Part shown: piece by piece, positions 1-7,114 of the stretch
Layout: each line of letters opens with the position of its first letter
Numbering within the stretch: the stretch's first letter is position 1
Assembly: GCF_004348985.1 (NCBI RefSeq)
Contig: NZ_SMKW01000003.1
Coordinates: forward strand, 124,001 to 188,000
Length of the DNA stretch: 64,000 nt
DNA from: Saccharopolyspora elongata
Lineage (GTDB): Bacteria; Actinomycetota; Actinomycetes; Mycobacteriales; Pseudonocardiaceae
Reading direction: 5' to 3'
Position numbers and translations under genes: made by a program
The notes under the pieces: generated by a model
The model's input: only the letters and a program-made list of their open reading frames with translations
What the model was told of the DNA's origin: nothing
The model's database searches: none

Positions 1-2
1 GG

Positions 3-935
3 TCGGGGCGGCTTTCGGTCGCCGACTTCACCTCGCCGGTGGAGCCGCTGGGCAAGATGAAGCTGCCGAAGCACGTCGACACCCGCTCGCCGAGGTCGCG
101 CCGGGATCTGGCGTCTTCGCTGCGCAACACCGGCCTCGAGGCCTCCGGCGGGCGCGGCAGGCGGCGTTCCGACGCGACCGACGACGCGGAGCTGGCGACG
201 CTGCGGCGGGCACTGAAGGCGCATCCGTGCCACGGCTGCGACGAGCGCGAGGGCCACGCCCGGTGGGCCGAGCGCTACGAGCGGCTGCGCGGTGAGAACG
301 AGAACCTGCGGCGCAAGGTCGCCGCGACCACGCACTCGCTGGCCAGGTCCTTCGACCGGATCGTCGCGCTGCTGACCGAACGGGACTACCTGCCGGTGGC
401 GGGCTCGTCGGAGGGCCAGGTCACCCAGCACGGGCGGCGGCTGTCCCGGCTCTACAGCGAGTCGGACCTGCTGGCCGCCGAGTGCCTGCGGGTCGGGACG
501 TGGCGCGGGCTGGGCCCGGCCGAGCTGGCGGCCGTGGTGTCGTCGCTGGTCTACGAGTCGCGGCGGGAGGGCCTGGCGCCGCAGGTGCCGTCCGGCCCGG
601 TCAGCGACGCGCTGGCCGCCACCTGGCGGCTGTGGGCGGAGCTGGAGGACGACGAGCGGCGGCACAAGCTGGACCGCACGCGCGAGCCGGACGCCGGTTT
701 CGCCTGGCCGGTGTTCCGCTGGGCGCGCGGCGAGTCGCTGGAGAAGGTGCTCACCGCCGCCGAGTCCAGCGGGCACGAGCTGTCGGCGGGCGACTTCGTG
801 CGCTGGTGCCGCCAGGTCATCGACCTGCTCGACCAGGTCCGCGAGGTCGTCGGCGTGGCGGACCCGGTGGGTTCGGCGGCGGCTAAGGCGGTCGCCGCGA
901 TCCGGCGCGGTGTGGTCGCCGCCGGCGCGGTGTGA
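3..935 (+). CDS. helY: Ski2-like DEAD/DEAH RNA helicase, C-terminal part (5' end outside window)
   Basis: The reading frame is already open at the first base, so this is the 3' part of a longer gene. The visible 310 residues fit the end of the actinobacterial HelY/Mtr4-like helicases. There is a linker with charged helices and the heptad-like stretch around ENENLRRKV, then the all-helical DSHCT domain with LRVGTWRGLGPAELAAVVSS and the tail LLDQVREV. The ATPase motifs must lie upstream. The family unwinds structured RNA in RNA turnover. The next gene follows after 100 bp on the same strand. Family assignment is confident; substrate is not visible here. Confidence 0.85.
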   Translation, partial: SGRLSVADFTSPVEPLGKMKLPKHVDTRSPRSRRDLASSLRNTGLEASGGRGRRRSDATDDAELATLRRALKAHPCHGCDEREGHARWAERYERLRGENENLRRKVAATTHSLARSFDRIVALLTERDYLPVAGSSEGQVTQHGRRLSRLYSESDLLAAECLRVGTWRGLGPAELAAVVSSLVYESRREGLAPQVPSGPVSDALAATWRLWAELEDDERRHKLDRTREPDAGFAWPVFRWARGESLEKVLTAAESSGHELSAGDFVRWCRQVIDLLDQVREVVGVADPVGSAAAKAVAAIRRGVVAAGAV

Positions 936-1035
936 CGTGGCGGCCGCCCGGCCGATTCGGGCGGCCGGTGGGTTGTGGTTGGATTTCCTGGCGTCGGGAA
1001 CGTCGGTCAGGTGAAGAATCGTCCGGAGGTAGAAG

Positions 1036-1608
1036 ATGTCGTCCCCTTACGGTCCGCCGGGGGGCTATCCCCAGTGGGGGCCGCAACCCCAGGGCCCTGG
1101 GATGCAGCCGGCGGCGCCGGGCTATCCGCAGCCGGGTGGTTTCGCGCCGCAGCGACCGCCGCAACCGCCGCCACCGCAGCAACCGCCGCAGCAGTACGGC
1201 TACGGCCAGCCGTACCCGCCCGGCGGCGCCCAGTTCCCGCAACAGGGCGGCTTCGGCCAGTTCGACGAGTTCGGGCCGAAGAAGAAGAAGCGTTCGGCGC
1301 TGCCGTGGGTGTCCGCCGGCATCATCGTGGTGATCCTCGCGCTCGTGGTGCTGGTCCTCGGCTTCATCACGCCGGGCTGGTTCGTGAAACCGGTCTTCGA
1401 CTCGGCCAGCGTCGAGAAGGGCGTTTCGCAGACGCTGCGGAGTTCCTACGGCATGACCGGGGTCGGCCAGGTCAGCTGCCCCGCCGGGCAGCGGGTGGCC
1501 GTCGGGCACCGCTTCGACTGCAAGGTCACCGTCGATTCGCAGCCCAAGACCGTGACCGTGACGGTGAAGAACGAGAAGGGCGTCTACGAGGTCGGCCACC
1601 CCAGGTGA
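1036..1608 (+). CDS. Pro/Gln-rich single-pass membrane protein with DUF4333 domain
   Basis: A 190-residue protein. Residues 1-85 are a Pro, Gln, Gly and Tyr-rich cytoplasmic tail followed by a KKKK basic patch. A single hydrophobic helix covers about residues 95-118. The extracytoplasmic C-terminal domain carries two cysteines (VSCP and FDCKV), the pattern of DUF4333. ATG is preceded by GGAGG seven bases upstream, which decides the start. Function of DUF4333 is unknown; the tail resembles low-complexity scaffolding regions of actinobacterial envelope proteins. Confidence 0.8.
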   Translation: MSSPYGPPGGYPQWGPQPQGPGMQPAAPGYPQPGGFAPQRPPQPPPPQQPPQQYGYGQPYPPGGAQFPQQGGFGQFDEFGPKKKKRSALPWVSAGIIVVILALVVLVLGFITPGWFVKPVFDSASVEKGVSQTLRSSYGMTGVGQVSCPAGQRVAVGHRFDCKVTVDSQPKTVTVTVKNEKGVYEVGHPR

Positions 1609-1645
1609 AAATCGGTCGACCCGGGCGGATCCGACCGGGAAGATC

Positions 1646-2845
1646 GTGGGCGTGACCGGTCATGAAGTGCGGCCCCTGGCCGAATCGGAGTTCCGCGAAG
1701 CCCACGATCTGTTCCGCCGCGCCCTGCTGTGGCGCCCGTCGAAGGACGAGGAGTGGGAGCGGAACTCCGGGCGCTACGAGCCGGGGCGGGTGCTGGGTGC
1801 GTTCGTCGACGGCGCGCTTGCGGGCACGGCGATGGCGACGACGAACGTCGTCACGGTGCCCGGTGGGAGAAGGCTCCCGGTCGGCGCGGTGACCGGGGTC
1901 GGCGTTCGCGCCGACCGGACCCGGCGCGGAGTGCTCACGTCGTTGATGCGGGAGCAGCTCGAAGACGCACGGCGGCGCGGCGAGGCGGTGGCGATGCTGC
2001 ACGCCTCGGAAGCGGTGATCTACGAGCGGTACGGCTACGGCGTGGTCAGCCGCAGCCGCACGGTGGAACTCGACCGCCGCCGGGCGGCGCTGCGGGAGGA
2101 CGCGCCGGTCGGCGGCCGGGTGCGGGTGCTGGACCAGGACGAGGCGGCGCCGATCCTGCCCGCGATCTACCAGCGCTGCGCCCAGGACCGGCCGGGGCAG
2201 ATCGGCCGGGACGACGCGTGGTGGGCGGGGCAGCGGTCGTGGCTCGGCGACGGCGTCCTGATCGCGGTGCACACCGGCGGCGACGGGCTGGACGACGGTT
2301 TCGCCCTGTACGAGGCGACGAAAGCCGACGACGTCAACGCGCTGCAGGTCTACGACCTGAAGTCGGCGAACGCGACGGCGGCGGTCCAGCTGTGGCGGTT
2401 CCTGCTCGGCGTCGACCTCGTGGACCGGGTGGTGGGCCACGGCCGGCCGCTGGACGAGCCGCTGGAGTGGTGGCTGGCGGATCGTCGCCAGTGCCGCGTC
2501 ACCAGCGTCGACGACGACCTGTGGCTGCGGCTGGTGGACGTGCTAGAAGCGTTGCGGGCGCGGACCTTCGGCCCGGCCGATCCGGTGGTGATCGAGGTCC
2601 GGGACGAGTTCCTGCCGCACAACGACGGCGGTTACCGGGTCGGCCCGGACGGCGTGGACCGGTGTTCCGACGAACCCCAGCTCGTCCTGGACGTTGCGGC
2701 GCTCGCGGCGCTGTACCTGGGCGACCAGAAGGCGTCTGGGCTGGTGGCGGCCGGCCGGATCGAGGCGCGTGACCCGGCGGCGGTCGCCGCGGCGGACCGG
2801 CTGTTCGCCGCGGTCGAAACGCCTTGGTGCGGCACCAATTTCTGA
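1646..2845 (+). CDS. Eis-type GNAT N-acetyltransferase
   Basis: A 399-residue protein with the layout of Eis-family acetyltransferases: an N-terminal GNAT domain with acetyl-CoA loop (VRADRTRRGVLTSLMREQ) and ERYGYG, a second GNAT-like region, and a C-terminal sterol-carrier-like domain. It ends in WCGTNF; in Eis the terminal carboxylate, next to an aromatic residue, takes part in catalysis, and that feature is kept here. Homologues acetylate amines, including aminoglycosides and protein lysines; the substrate here cannot be told. GTG at 1646 or in-frame GTG at 1652 could be the start; the weak GGGA favours 1652 slightly. Confidence 0.85.
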   Translation: MGVTGHEVRPLAESEFREAHDLFRRALLWRPSKDEEWERNSGRYEPGRVLGAFVDGALAGTAMATTNVVTVPGGRRLPVGAVTGVGVRADRTRRGVLTSLMREQLEDARRRGEAVAMLHASEAVIYERYGYGVVSRSRTVELDRRRAALREDAPVGGRVRVLDQDEAAPILPAIYQRCAQDRPGQIGRDDAWWAGQRSWLGDGVLIAVHTGGDGLDDGFALYEATKADDVNALQVYDLKSANATAAVQLWRFLLGVDLVDRVVGHGRPLDEPLEWWLADRRQCRVTSVDDDLWLRLVDVLEALRARTFGPADPVVIEVRDEFLPHNDGGYRVGPDGVDRCSDEPQLVLDVAALAALYLGDQKASGLVAAGRIEARDPAAVAAADRLFAAVETPWCGTNF

Positions 2846-2900
2846 CCGCGCGCGAGTGCTTCGGGTTGCCGCGGCGGCCCTAAGCTCGCGCGTTCGGCTT

Positions 2901-2930
2901 GAAAATATGTAGACCGAGTGTCATATTTTC
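2901..2930. promoter_or_regulatory. Perfect inverted repeat in front of the TetR gene, probable operator
   Basis: GAAAATATG at 2901-2909 and CATATTTTC at 2922-2930 are exact reverse complements separated by 12 bp. The repeat ends three bases before the GTG start of the regulator, so a bound dimer would cover its promoter or start. TAGACC inside the spacer recalls half sites of the LmrA/YxaF group. Autoregulation is inferred. Confidence 0.55.
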
Positions 2931-2933
2931 TGC

Positions 2934-3521
2934 GTGAGGAAAGGTGCGCAGACGAAGCAGCAGATGCTCGACACCGCGATGGAGCTGTTCCGGCGGCAGG
3001 GTTACCACGCCACCGGCGTCAACCAGGTGCTCGCCGAGGCCGAGGCGCCTCGGGGCTCGCTGTACTTCCACTTCCCGGGCGGCAAGCAGCAGCTCGCCGC
3101 CGAAGCCGTCGAGGCGTCCGGCCGGCAGGTGGCCGAGCTGCTGGCCGCGGTGCTGGCGGAGGCGAGCGGGCCGCGCGAAGCCGTGGCGGCGATGATGGCG
3201 CACTTCGCGCAGGCGCTGGAGGAATCGGACTTCAGCAGGGGTTGCCCGGTGGCCACCGTGGCACTGGAGGCGAGCGCGGACAGCCCGGATGTCAGGTCGG
3301 CGTGCGACGGCGCGTACGGGACCTGGCTGGTGGGTCTGGCGGCGGCGTTCGCAGGCTGGGGGATTCCGGTGGCGCGGGCGGAGGAGCTCGCGGTGATCGC
3401 GTTGTCGATGCTCGAAGGCGCGCTCCTGCTCTGCAAGGTCCAGCGGGACGTCGCGGCGCTGCGAACGGTGGGCGATCAGCTGGCCGACCTGCTGGAGGGC
3501 GTTCGGGCGGAGCAGGCGTGA
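2934..3521 (+). CDS. TetR-family regulator, LmrA/YxaF-like
   Basis: A 195-residue protein. The helix-turn-helix lies at residues 7-50; the recognition region GYHATGVNQVLAEA followed by RGSLYFHFPGGK is typical of the LmrA/YxaF subgroup, which usually represses a neighbouring efflux or oxidoreductase gene. The rest is a helical ligand and dimerisation domain. GTG start lies directly behind a 9-bp-arm inverted repeat, suggesting a nearly leaderless, self-repressed transcript. No obvious target gene is adjacent: the next gene converges on it across a bidirectional terminator. Confidence 0.85.
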   Translation: MRKGAQTKQQMLDTAMELFRRQGYHATGVNQVLAEAEAPRGSLYFHFPGGKQQLAAEAVEASGRQVAELLAAVLAEASGPREAVAAMMAHFAQALEESDFSRGCPVATVALEASADSPDVRSACDGAYGTWLVGLAAAFAGWGIPVARAEELAVIALSMLEGALLLCKVQRDVAALRTVGDQLADLLEGVRAEQA

Positions 3522-3601
3522 TGCTCGTGGCCGCCCACCGCGATCGGATCGACGTGTTCTGCGCGCACGACCCGACCGAAGTCGACCGTCACTTCCAGTA
3601 G
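3521..3601 (+). CDS. Possible 26-residue ORF overlapping the TetR stop
   Basis: ATG overlaps the TGA of the regulator by one base and opens a 26-codon frame ending just before the terminator hairpin. The encoded peptide has no hydrophobic segment or recognisable motif. It could be a translationally coupled micro-ORF or the relic of a gene; nothing beyond the overlap supports translation. Confidence 0.15.
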   Translation: MLVAAHRDRIDVFCAHDPTEVDRHFQ

Positions 3602-3625
3602 AACTCCACAGTGGACTGAAAATGA

Positions 3626-3670
3626 CGAAGGGTGCCTTCTCCTTGCTGTGCAAGGGGAAGGCGCCCTTCG
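3626..3670. terminator. Bidirectional stem-loop between convergent genes
   Basis: Arms 3626-3642 and 3654-3670 pair over 17 bp with one G-U and one mismatch. The 11-nt interval extends the stem by TTG/CAA, leaving a five-base loop. It lies between the stop of the TetR gene (+) and the stop of the exonuclease gene (-), as expected for a shared terminator. Confidence 0.75.
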
Positions 3671-3680
3671 GTCGTTGCGG

Positions 3681-4616
3681 CTATGCGGTGAGCGCGGCGA
3701 TGAGGCGGTCGATGCTCGCGCCCAGGCCCCAGGTCTGCTGGAGCGCGCGCAGCCGGTCGATGTCCACCGGGGGCTGCGGGAGCGCGTCGTCCGCGCGGTC
3801 CATGACCACCGGTGCGTCGCGCGCCACCCGGACCACCGACGGGGCCGCCGAGAGGTAGTCGGCGGCGTCCGCGAGCTTGCCGCGGACTCGCGGCGTCAGG
3901 CGGGAGTCGCCGCCGGCCGCCGCCGCCAACAGCGCTTCGAGCGAGCCGAACTGGGTGATCAGCTTCGCCGCAGTCTTCTCGCCGACGCCCGCCACCCCGG
4001 GCAGCCCGTCCGACGGATCTCCGCGCAGCACCGCCATTTCCGCGTAGTCGTCCCCGGCGCGGTCGGCCGACAGGGCGTACTTATCGGCGAGCTCCGCGGG
4101 GCCGTAGTCCTGCGCCTTCGCCAGACCCGCGCCGACGTAGATCACCCGCACCGAGGTGGGCCGGTCGCGCACCAGCTGGAACAGGTCCCGGTCGCCGGTG
4201 ACGACCTCCACCGCGTCCTTCTCCTCGCGATCGGCGAGCACGCCGATGACGTCGTCGGCCTCGTAGCCCTCCGCTTCGGCGGTGGCGATGCCCGCCGCGT
4301 CGAGCACTTCGAGGATCACCGGAACCTGCGGGGACAGCGAATCCGGGACCTCTTCGGCGTCGGGATCGTCCTCGGCGACGCGGTGCGCCTTGTAGGACGG
4401 CAGGGCGTCGACCCGGAACTGCGGCCGCCAGTCGTTGTCCAGGCAGGCCACCAGCCGGGACGGGCGCCGGTCGGTGATCAGCTTGGCGAGCATGTCGCAG
4501 AAACCGCGCACCGAGTTCACCGGCGTGCCGTCCGGCGCGGTCAGCGAGTCCGGCAGGGCGTAGTACGAGCGGAACCACAACCCGGCCGAATCGACGAGCA
4601 TCAGGGGACCAGTCAC
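3681..4616 (-). CDS. 5'-3' exonuclease, PolA-exo/FEN-like (PIN and H3TH)
   Basis: About 311 residues from the GTG at 4616; an in-frame TTG at 4649 and ATG at 4601 are alternatives. The conserved N-terminus LMLVDSAGLWFRSYYALP fits a start close to here. The acidic residues of a FEN-type nuclease are present in EGYEADDVIGVLA, VVTGDRDLFQLV and GDPSDGLPGVAGVGEKTAA; the last is the helix-hairpin-helix (H3TH) that grips DNA. Such stand-alone exonucleases resemble the N-terminal domain of DNA polymerase I and process flaps or RNA primers. It is monocistronic and converges on the TetR gene. Confidence 0.88.
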   Translation of the reverse strand: MTGPLMLVDSAGLWFRSYYALPDSLTAPDGTPVNSVRGFCDMLAKLITDRRPSRLVACLDNDWRPQFRVDALPSYKAHRVAEDDPDAEEVPDSLSPQVPVILEVLDAAGIATAEAEGYEADDVIGVLADREEKDAVEVVTGDRDLFQLVRDRPTSVRVIYVGAGLAKAQDYGPAELADKYALSADRAGDDYAEMAVLRGDPSDGLPGVAGVGEKTAAKLITQFGSLEALLAAAAGGDSRLTPRVRGKLADAADYLSAAPSVVRVARDAPVVMDRADDALPQPPVDIDRLRALQQTWGLGASIDRLIAALTA

Positions 4617-4691
4617 CGGAACAACGTAACGCGGATGCCCCGCTTTCAAAGAGGAGGGAGGTCGTCAGGCCGATGTTGATCTACATAGGTC

Positions 4692-4709
4692 AAGATCTAT
4701 TATGATCTT
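4692..4709. repeat. Small hairpin before the tnpB remnant
   Basis: AAGATC and GATCTT flank TATTAT, a perfect six-base-pair hairpin about 15 bp upstream of the truncated transposon gene. Sub-terminal hairpins are typical of IS200/IS605 ends, so it may be a left-end relic; an operator is equally possible. Confidence 0.3.
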
Positions 4710-4723
4710 CATGGCGGCAAGCG

Positions 4724-5063
4724 GTGGTTGCGGACACGCCCCGGTACACCTACCGCCTTCGCCTGTCCTCAACCGCACGTACAGCGCTGCTTCTGGAATG
4801 GGACCGGTGCCGCTGGGTGTGGAACCAGTCCGTTGCCGCCTCTCGTGAGGCGCACAGGGCGGATGAGAGGTGCGGGCCCGCGCGACTGGACAAGCTTTTG
4901 ACCGGTTGGCGTGGAGAGCATGAGTGGTTGCGTTGCGGTGCGTCGGTGCCGCAGCAGCAGATCATTCGGGATTTCGCGAAGTCCCGCGCGAAAGCTCTCA
5001 AGGACATCAAGGCGCGTGTGCCGATGCGGCAGCGTGCGGGGATGCCCCGGTTCAAGAAAAAGT
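4724..5063 (+). pseudogene. tnpB (IS200/IS605-type) N-terminal remnant
   Basis: Residues 1 to about 113 match the N-terminal part of TnpB proteins: YRLRLSSTARTALLLEW, CRWVWNQSV, QQQIIRDFAKSRAKAL and finally MPRFKKK. Homology stops at about position 5063, immediately before the stop codon of the convergent hydrolase at 5069. The RuvC core, zinc ribbon and right end are missing. The open frame runs on to 6091 but only as antisense of the hydrolase. It is a dead fragment left by a deletion or recombination; no right-end hairpin is visible. Confidence 0.75.
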
Positions 5064-5068
5064 GTCTG

Positions 5069-6001
5069 TCAAGTCTGTCGCGTCGTCGTCGGCGGATGTG
5101 CGCGGCCTGCCGGGTGCGACCCGCGGATGTGCGCGCGCACCTCCGCCGCCAGCGGGGCCAGGACGGCACCCGGCAACGCGTGCCCCATGCCGGGTATCTC
5201 GACCAGCCGCGCACCGGGAATCGCTCCGGCGAGGTGGCGGCCGTGCGGCGGCGGGCTGATCGGATCCAGCGGCGCCTGGACCACGAGCGTCGGCGTGCTG
5301 ACGCGCGCGAGTTCCGGGCCGCGCGTCACCAGTCCTTCCGACACCAGGCCGTGGTTGGTGCTCGGCCGCCAGGTCCCGGCGTGGTCCATGGCGCGCCGCT
5401 CGCGCCGCCGGAACTCCGCCTGGTCGAAGGGGAGTTCGTCGCCGGCGAAGATCCGCCAGGAGGCCACCCGCAGGTCGAGCTCCGCCGCCGGGCCGGTCGT
5501 GGGCTCGTGCAGGTCCAGCACGTCGAACAGGCGCCGGGTGGGGACCGGGAGGCCGTCCGGGGACTCCTCGCCCGCGGCGGCGCGGGCGATGTTGGCCGCC
5601 AGGTCGACGCCCAGCTCGTGCGTGCAGATCAGCGCCTGGCTCAGCAGGCGCCGCGGGTGGTCCACGGCGATCAGCTGGGCGAGCCCGGCGCCCATCGAGA
5701 ACGCGACGACGTGCGCCGCGTCGACCCCCCAGCCGTCCAGCACCGCGCGGGCGTCGGCGGCGAGGTCGTCGAAGGTGTACGGGTGGGTGGCGAAGTCCAG
5801 GTGGGTGGACCGCCCGGTGTCGCGGTGGTCGTAGCGGATCACGCGGAGCCCGTCGGCGACCAGCGCCGCGACGAACTCCTCGGGCCAGAACAGCGCGGAC
5901 TGGCAGTCGCCCGCGATCAGCAGCACCGGTGGGGCGGCGGGATCGCCGCGGTCCTCGCTCCACAACCGCACGTCGCCCGCCCGGATCAGGCGTTCGGTCA
6001 A
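5069..6001 (-). CDS. Alpha/beta hydrolase
   Basis: A 310-residue alpha/beta-hydrolase. The oxyanion strand VLLIAGD follows the first strand, and RYDHRDTGRS is the usual loop. The nucleophile elbow is AFSMGAG, the acid is probably the Asp of APLDPIS and the catalytic His is in PGMGHALP. It resembles the aclacinomycin methylesterase (RdmC-like) group, but the substrate is unknown. It lies 25 bp behind the NmrA-like gene on the same strand, so the two are probably one transcript. Its 3' end abuts the tnpB scar, but the C-terminus looks complete. Confidence 0.85.
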   Translation of the reverse strand: MTERLIRAGDVRLWSEDRGDPAAPPVLLIAGDCQSALFWPEEFVAALVADGLRVIRYDHRDTGRSTHLDFATHPYTFDDLAADARAVLDGWGVDAAHVVAFSMGAGLAQLIAVDHPRRLLSQALICTHELGVDLAANIARAAAGEESPDGLPVPTRRLFDVLDLHEPTTGPAAELDLRVASWRIFAGDELPFDQAEFRRRERRAMDHAGTWRPSTNHGLVSEGLVTRGPELARVSTPTLVVQAPLDPISPPPHGRHLAGAIPGARLVEIPGMGHALPGAVLAPLAAEVRAHIRGSHPAGRAHPPTTTRQT

Positions 6002-6026
6002 GGTCGGCCTCCTCGGCGGCGCGGGA

Positions 6027-6866
6027 TCAGCGGAAGTCGGCGGTGTGCTCGGCCGCCCACTGCGCGAAGCTGCGCGCCGGGCGGCCGGTGACCTGCTCGA
6101 CGGTCGGCAGGACCGGATCCGGGCGGTCGACCGACTCGGCCCAGTAGCCGAGCAGCATGTCGACCACGTCCTCGGGCATGAACTCGGCCAGCTCCGCGCG
6201 TTCCTGCTCGGCGGTCACCGCCTCGAACGGGATGTCCCGGCCGATCGCCTCGCCGATGGTGCGCACCTGGTCGGCGATGGAGATCGCGGCCGGGCCGCTG
6301 AGCTCGTACTTCGCGCCGGCGTGGCCGTCTTCGAGCAGCGCGGTCGCGGCCACCGCGGCGATGTCGGCCTCGTGGACCGGCGCCTGCGTGGCGCTGCCGT
6401 GCGCCGAGCGGACCGCGGTCCCCGCCTGGATGGCGCCCGCCCAGATCAGCGAGTTGCCCGCGAATGCGCCCGGCCGGACAGCGGTGCATTCGATGCCGGA
6501 ATCCTCCACCGCGCGTTCGACCGCGCGGTGCCAGGTGTGGCTATCGGCGTTGTGCGCGCGCTTGTTCTCCGCCGCCGCGGACGCCGACGACAGCACGACT
6601 ATCCGCCGCACTCCGGCGCTTTTCGCCAATTCCGCGAAATCCGCCGCGCCGTCGTGCGGGAAGAGGTACGCGCGCTCGACGCCGTCCAGCGCCGCCGCCA
6701 GCGTCCCCGGCTCGCCGAGGTCCCCGCGGACCACCTCCACATCCGGGGAAAACCCTGCGGTGCCTGGATTCCTGGTCATGATCCGCACCTGTGCGCCGGC
6801 GCTGCGCAGGTGCTCGACGACGTGCCTGCCGACGCTGCCGGTCGCACCGGTCACCAGAAAGGTCAT
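6027..6866 (-). CDS. NmrA-like NAD(P)-binding protein
   Basis: A 279-residue Rossmann-fold protein starting at the ATG at 6866, with GGAG eight bases upstream. FLVTGATGSVGRHVVEHL is the dinucleotide-binding motif. TRNP after the second strand and the absence of the YxxxK pair of classical reductases place it with atypical extended SDRs of the NmrA/QOR2 type, which reduce quinones or sense NADP. Upstream in-frame codons (to 7004) lie across an operator-like repeat and are unlikely to be translated. Probably co-transcribed with the hydrolase downstream. Confidence 0.85.
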   Translation of the reverse strand: MTFLVTGATGSVGRHVVEHLRSAGAQVRIMTRNPGTAGFSPDVEVVRGDLGEPGTLAAALDGVERAYLFPHDGAADFAELAKSAGVRRIVVLSSASAAAENKRAHNADSHTWHRAVERAVEDSGIECTAVRPGAFAGNSLIWAGAIQAGTAVRSAHGSATQAPVHEADIAAVAATALLEDGHAGAKYELSGPAAISIADQVRTIGEAIGRDIPFEAVTAEQERAELAEFMPEDVVDMLLGYWAESVDRPDPVLPTVEQVTGRPARSFAQWAAEHTADFR

Positions 6867-6880
6867 GGCTGCTCCACGTG

Positions 6881-6935
6881 GTTTGCGTGCCTGTTCGGCA
6901 CAAATCGAATCCACTTCTCGGTGGTGCACGCAAAC
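6881..6935. promoter_or_regulatory. 10-bp-arm inverted repeat upstream of the NmrA-like gene
   Basis: GTTTGCGTGC at 6881-6890 and GCACGCAAAC at 6926-6935 are exact reverse complements with 35 bp between them, beginning 15 bp before the start codon. Two operator half sites or two copies of a site in opposite orientation would look like this. The binding protein is not identified. Confidence 0.4.
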
Positions 6936-7059
6936 TACACCACAGAATCGGCAATGAGGGAAATTTGACAAATTCTCGAATTGCTGATCTGCGGCTATTC
7001 GCATTCAGTCGGACAGCATTATTTGTTCTTGTCAAGCGAATTGGTCGAAAATGTGCGAC

Positions 7060-7104
7060 CGAACGGCCCGTTCGTGCCTTTCGGCGAGGTGAACGGGCCG
7101 TTCG
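7060..7104 (-). terminator. Terminator behind ptsI
   Basis: Arms 7060-7073 and 7091-7104 form a perfect 14-bp GC-rich stem with a 17-nt loop, starting 11 bp after the ptsI stop codon. The strand beyond it is AT-richer (ACATTTTCGACC on the minus strand). Rho-independent termination is likely. Confidence 0.65.
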
Positions 7105-7114
7105 CCGCAGTCGG

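Noticed and set aside
4724..6091. 455-codon frame starting with tnpB
   Set aside because: TnpB similarity ends near 5063; the remainder is antisense of the hydrolase.
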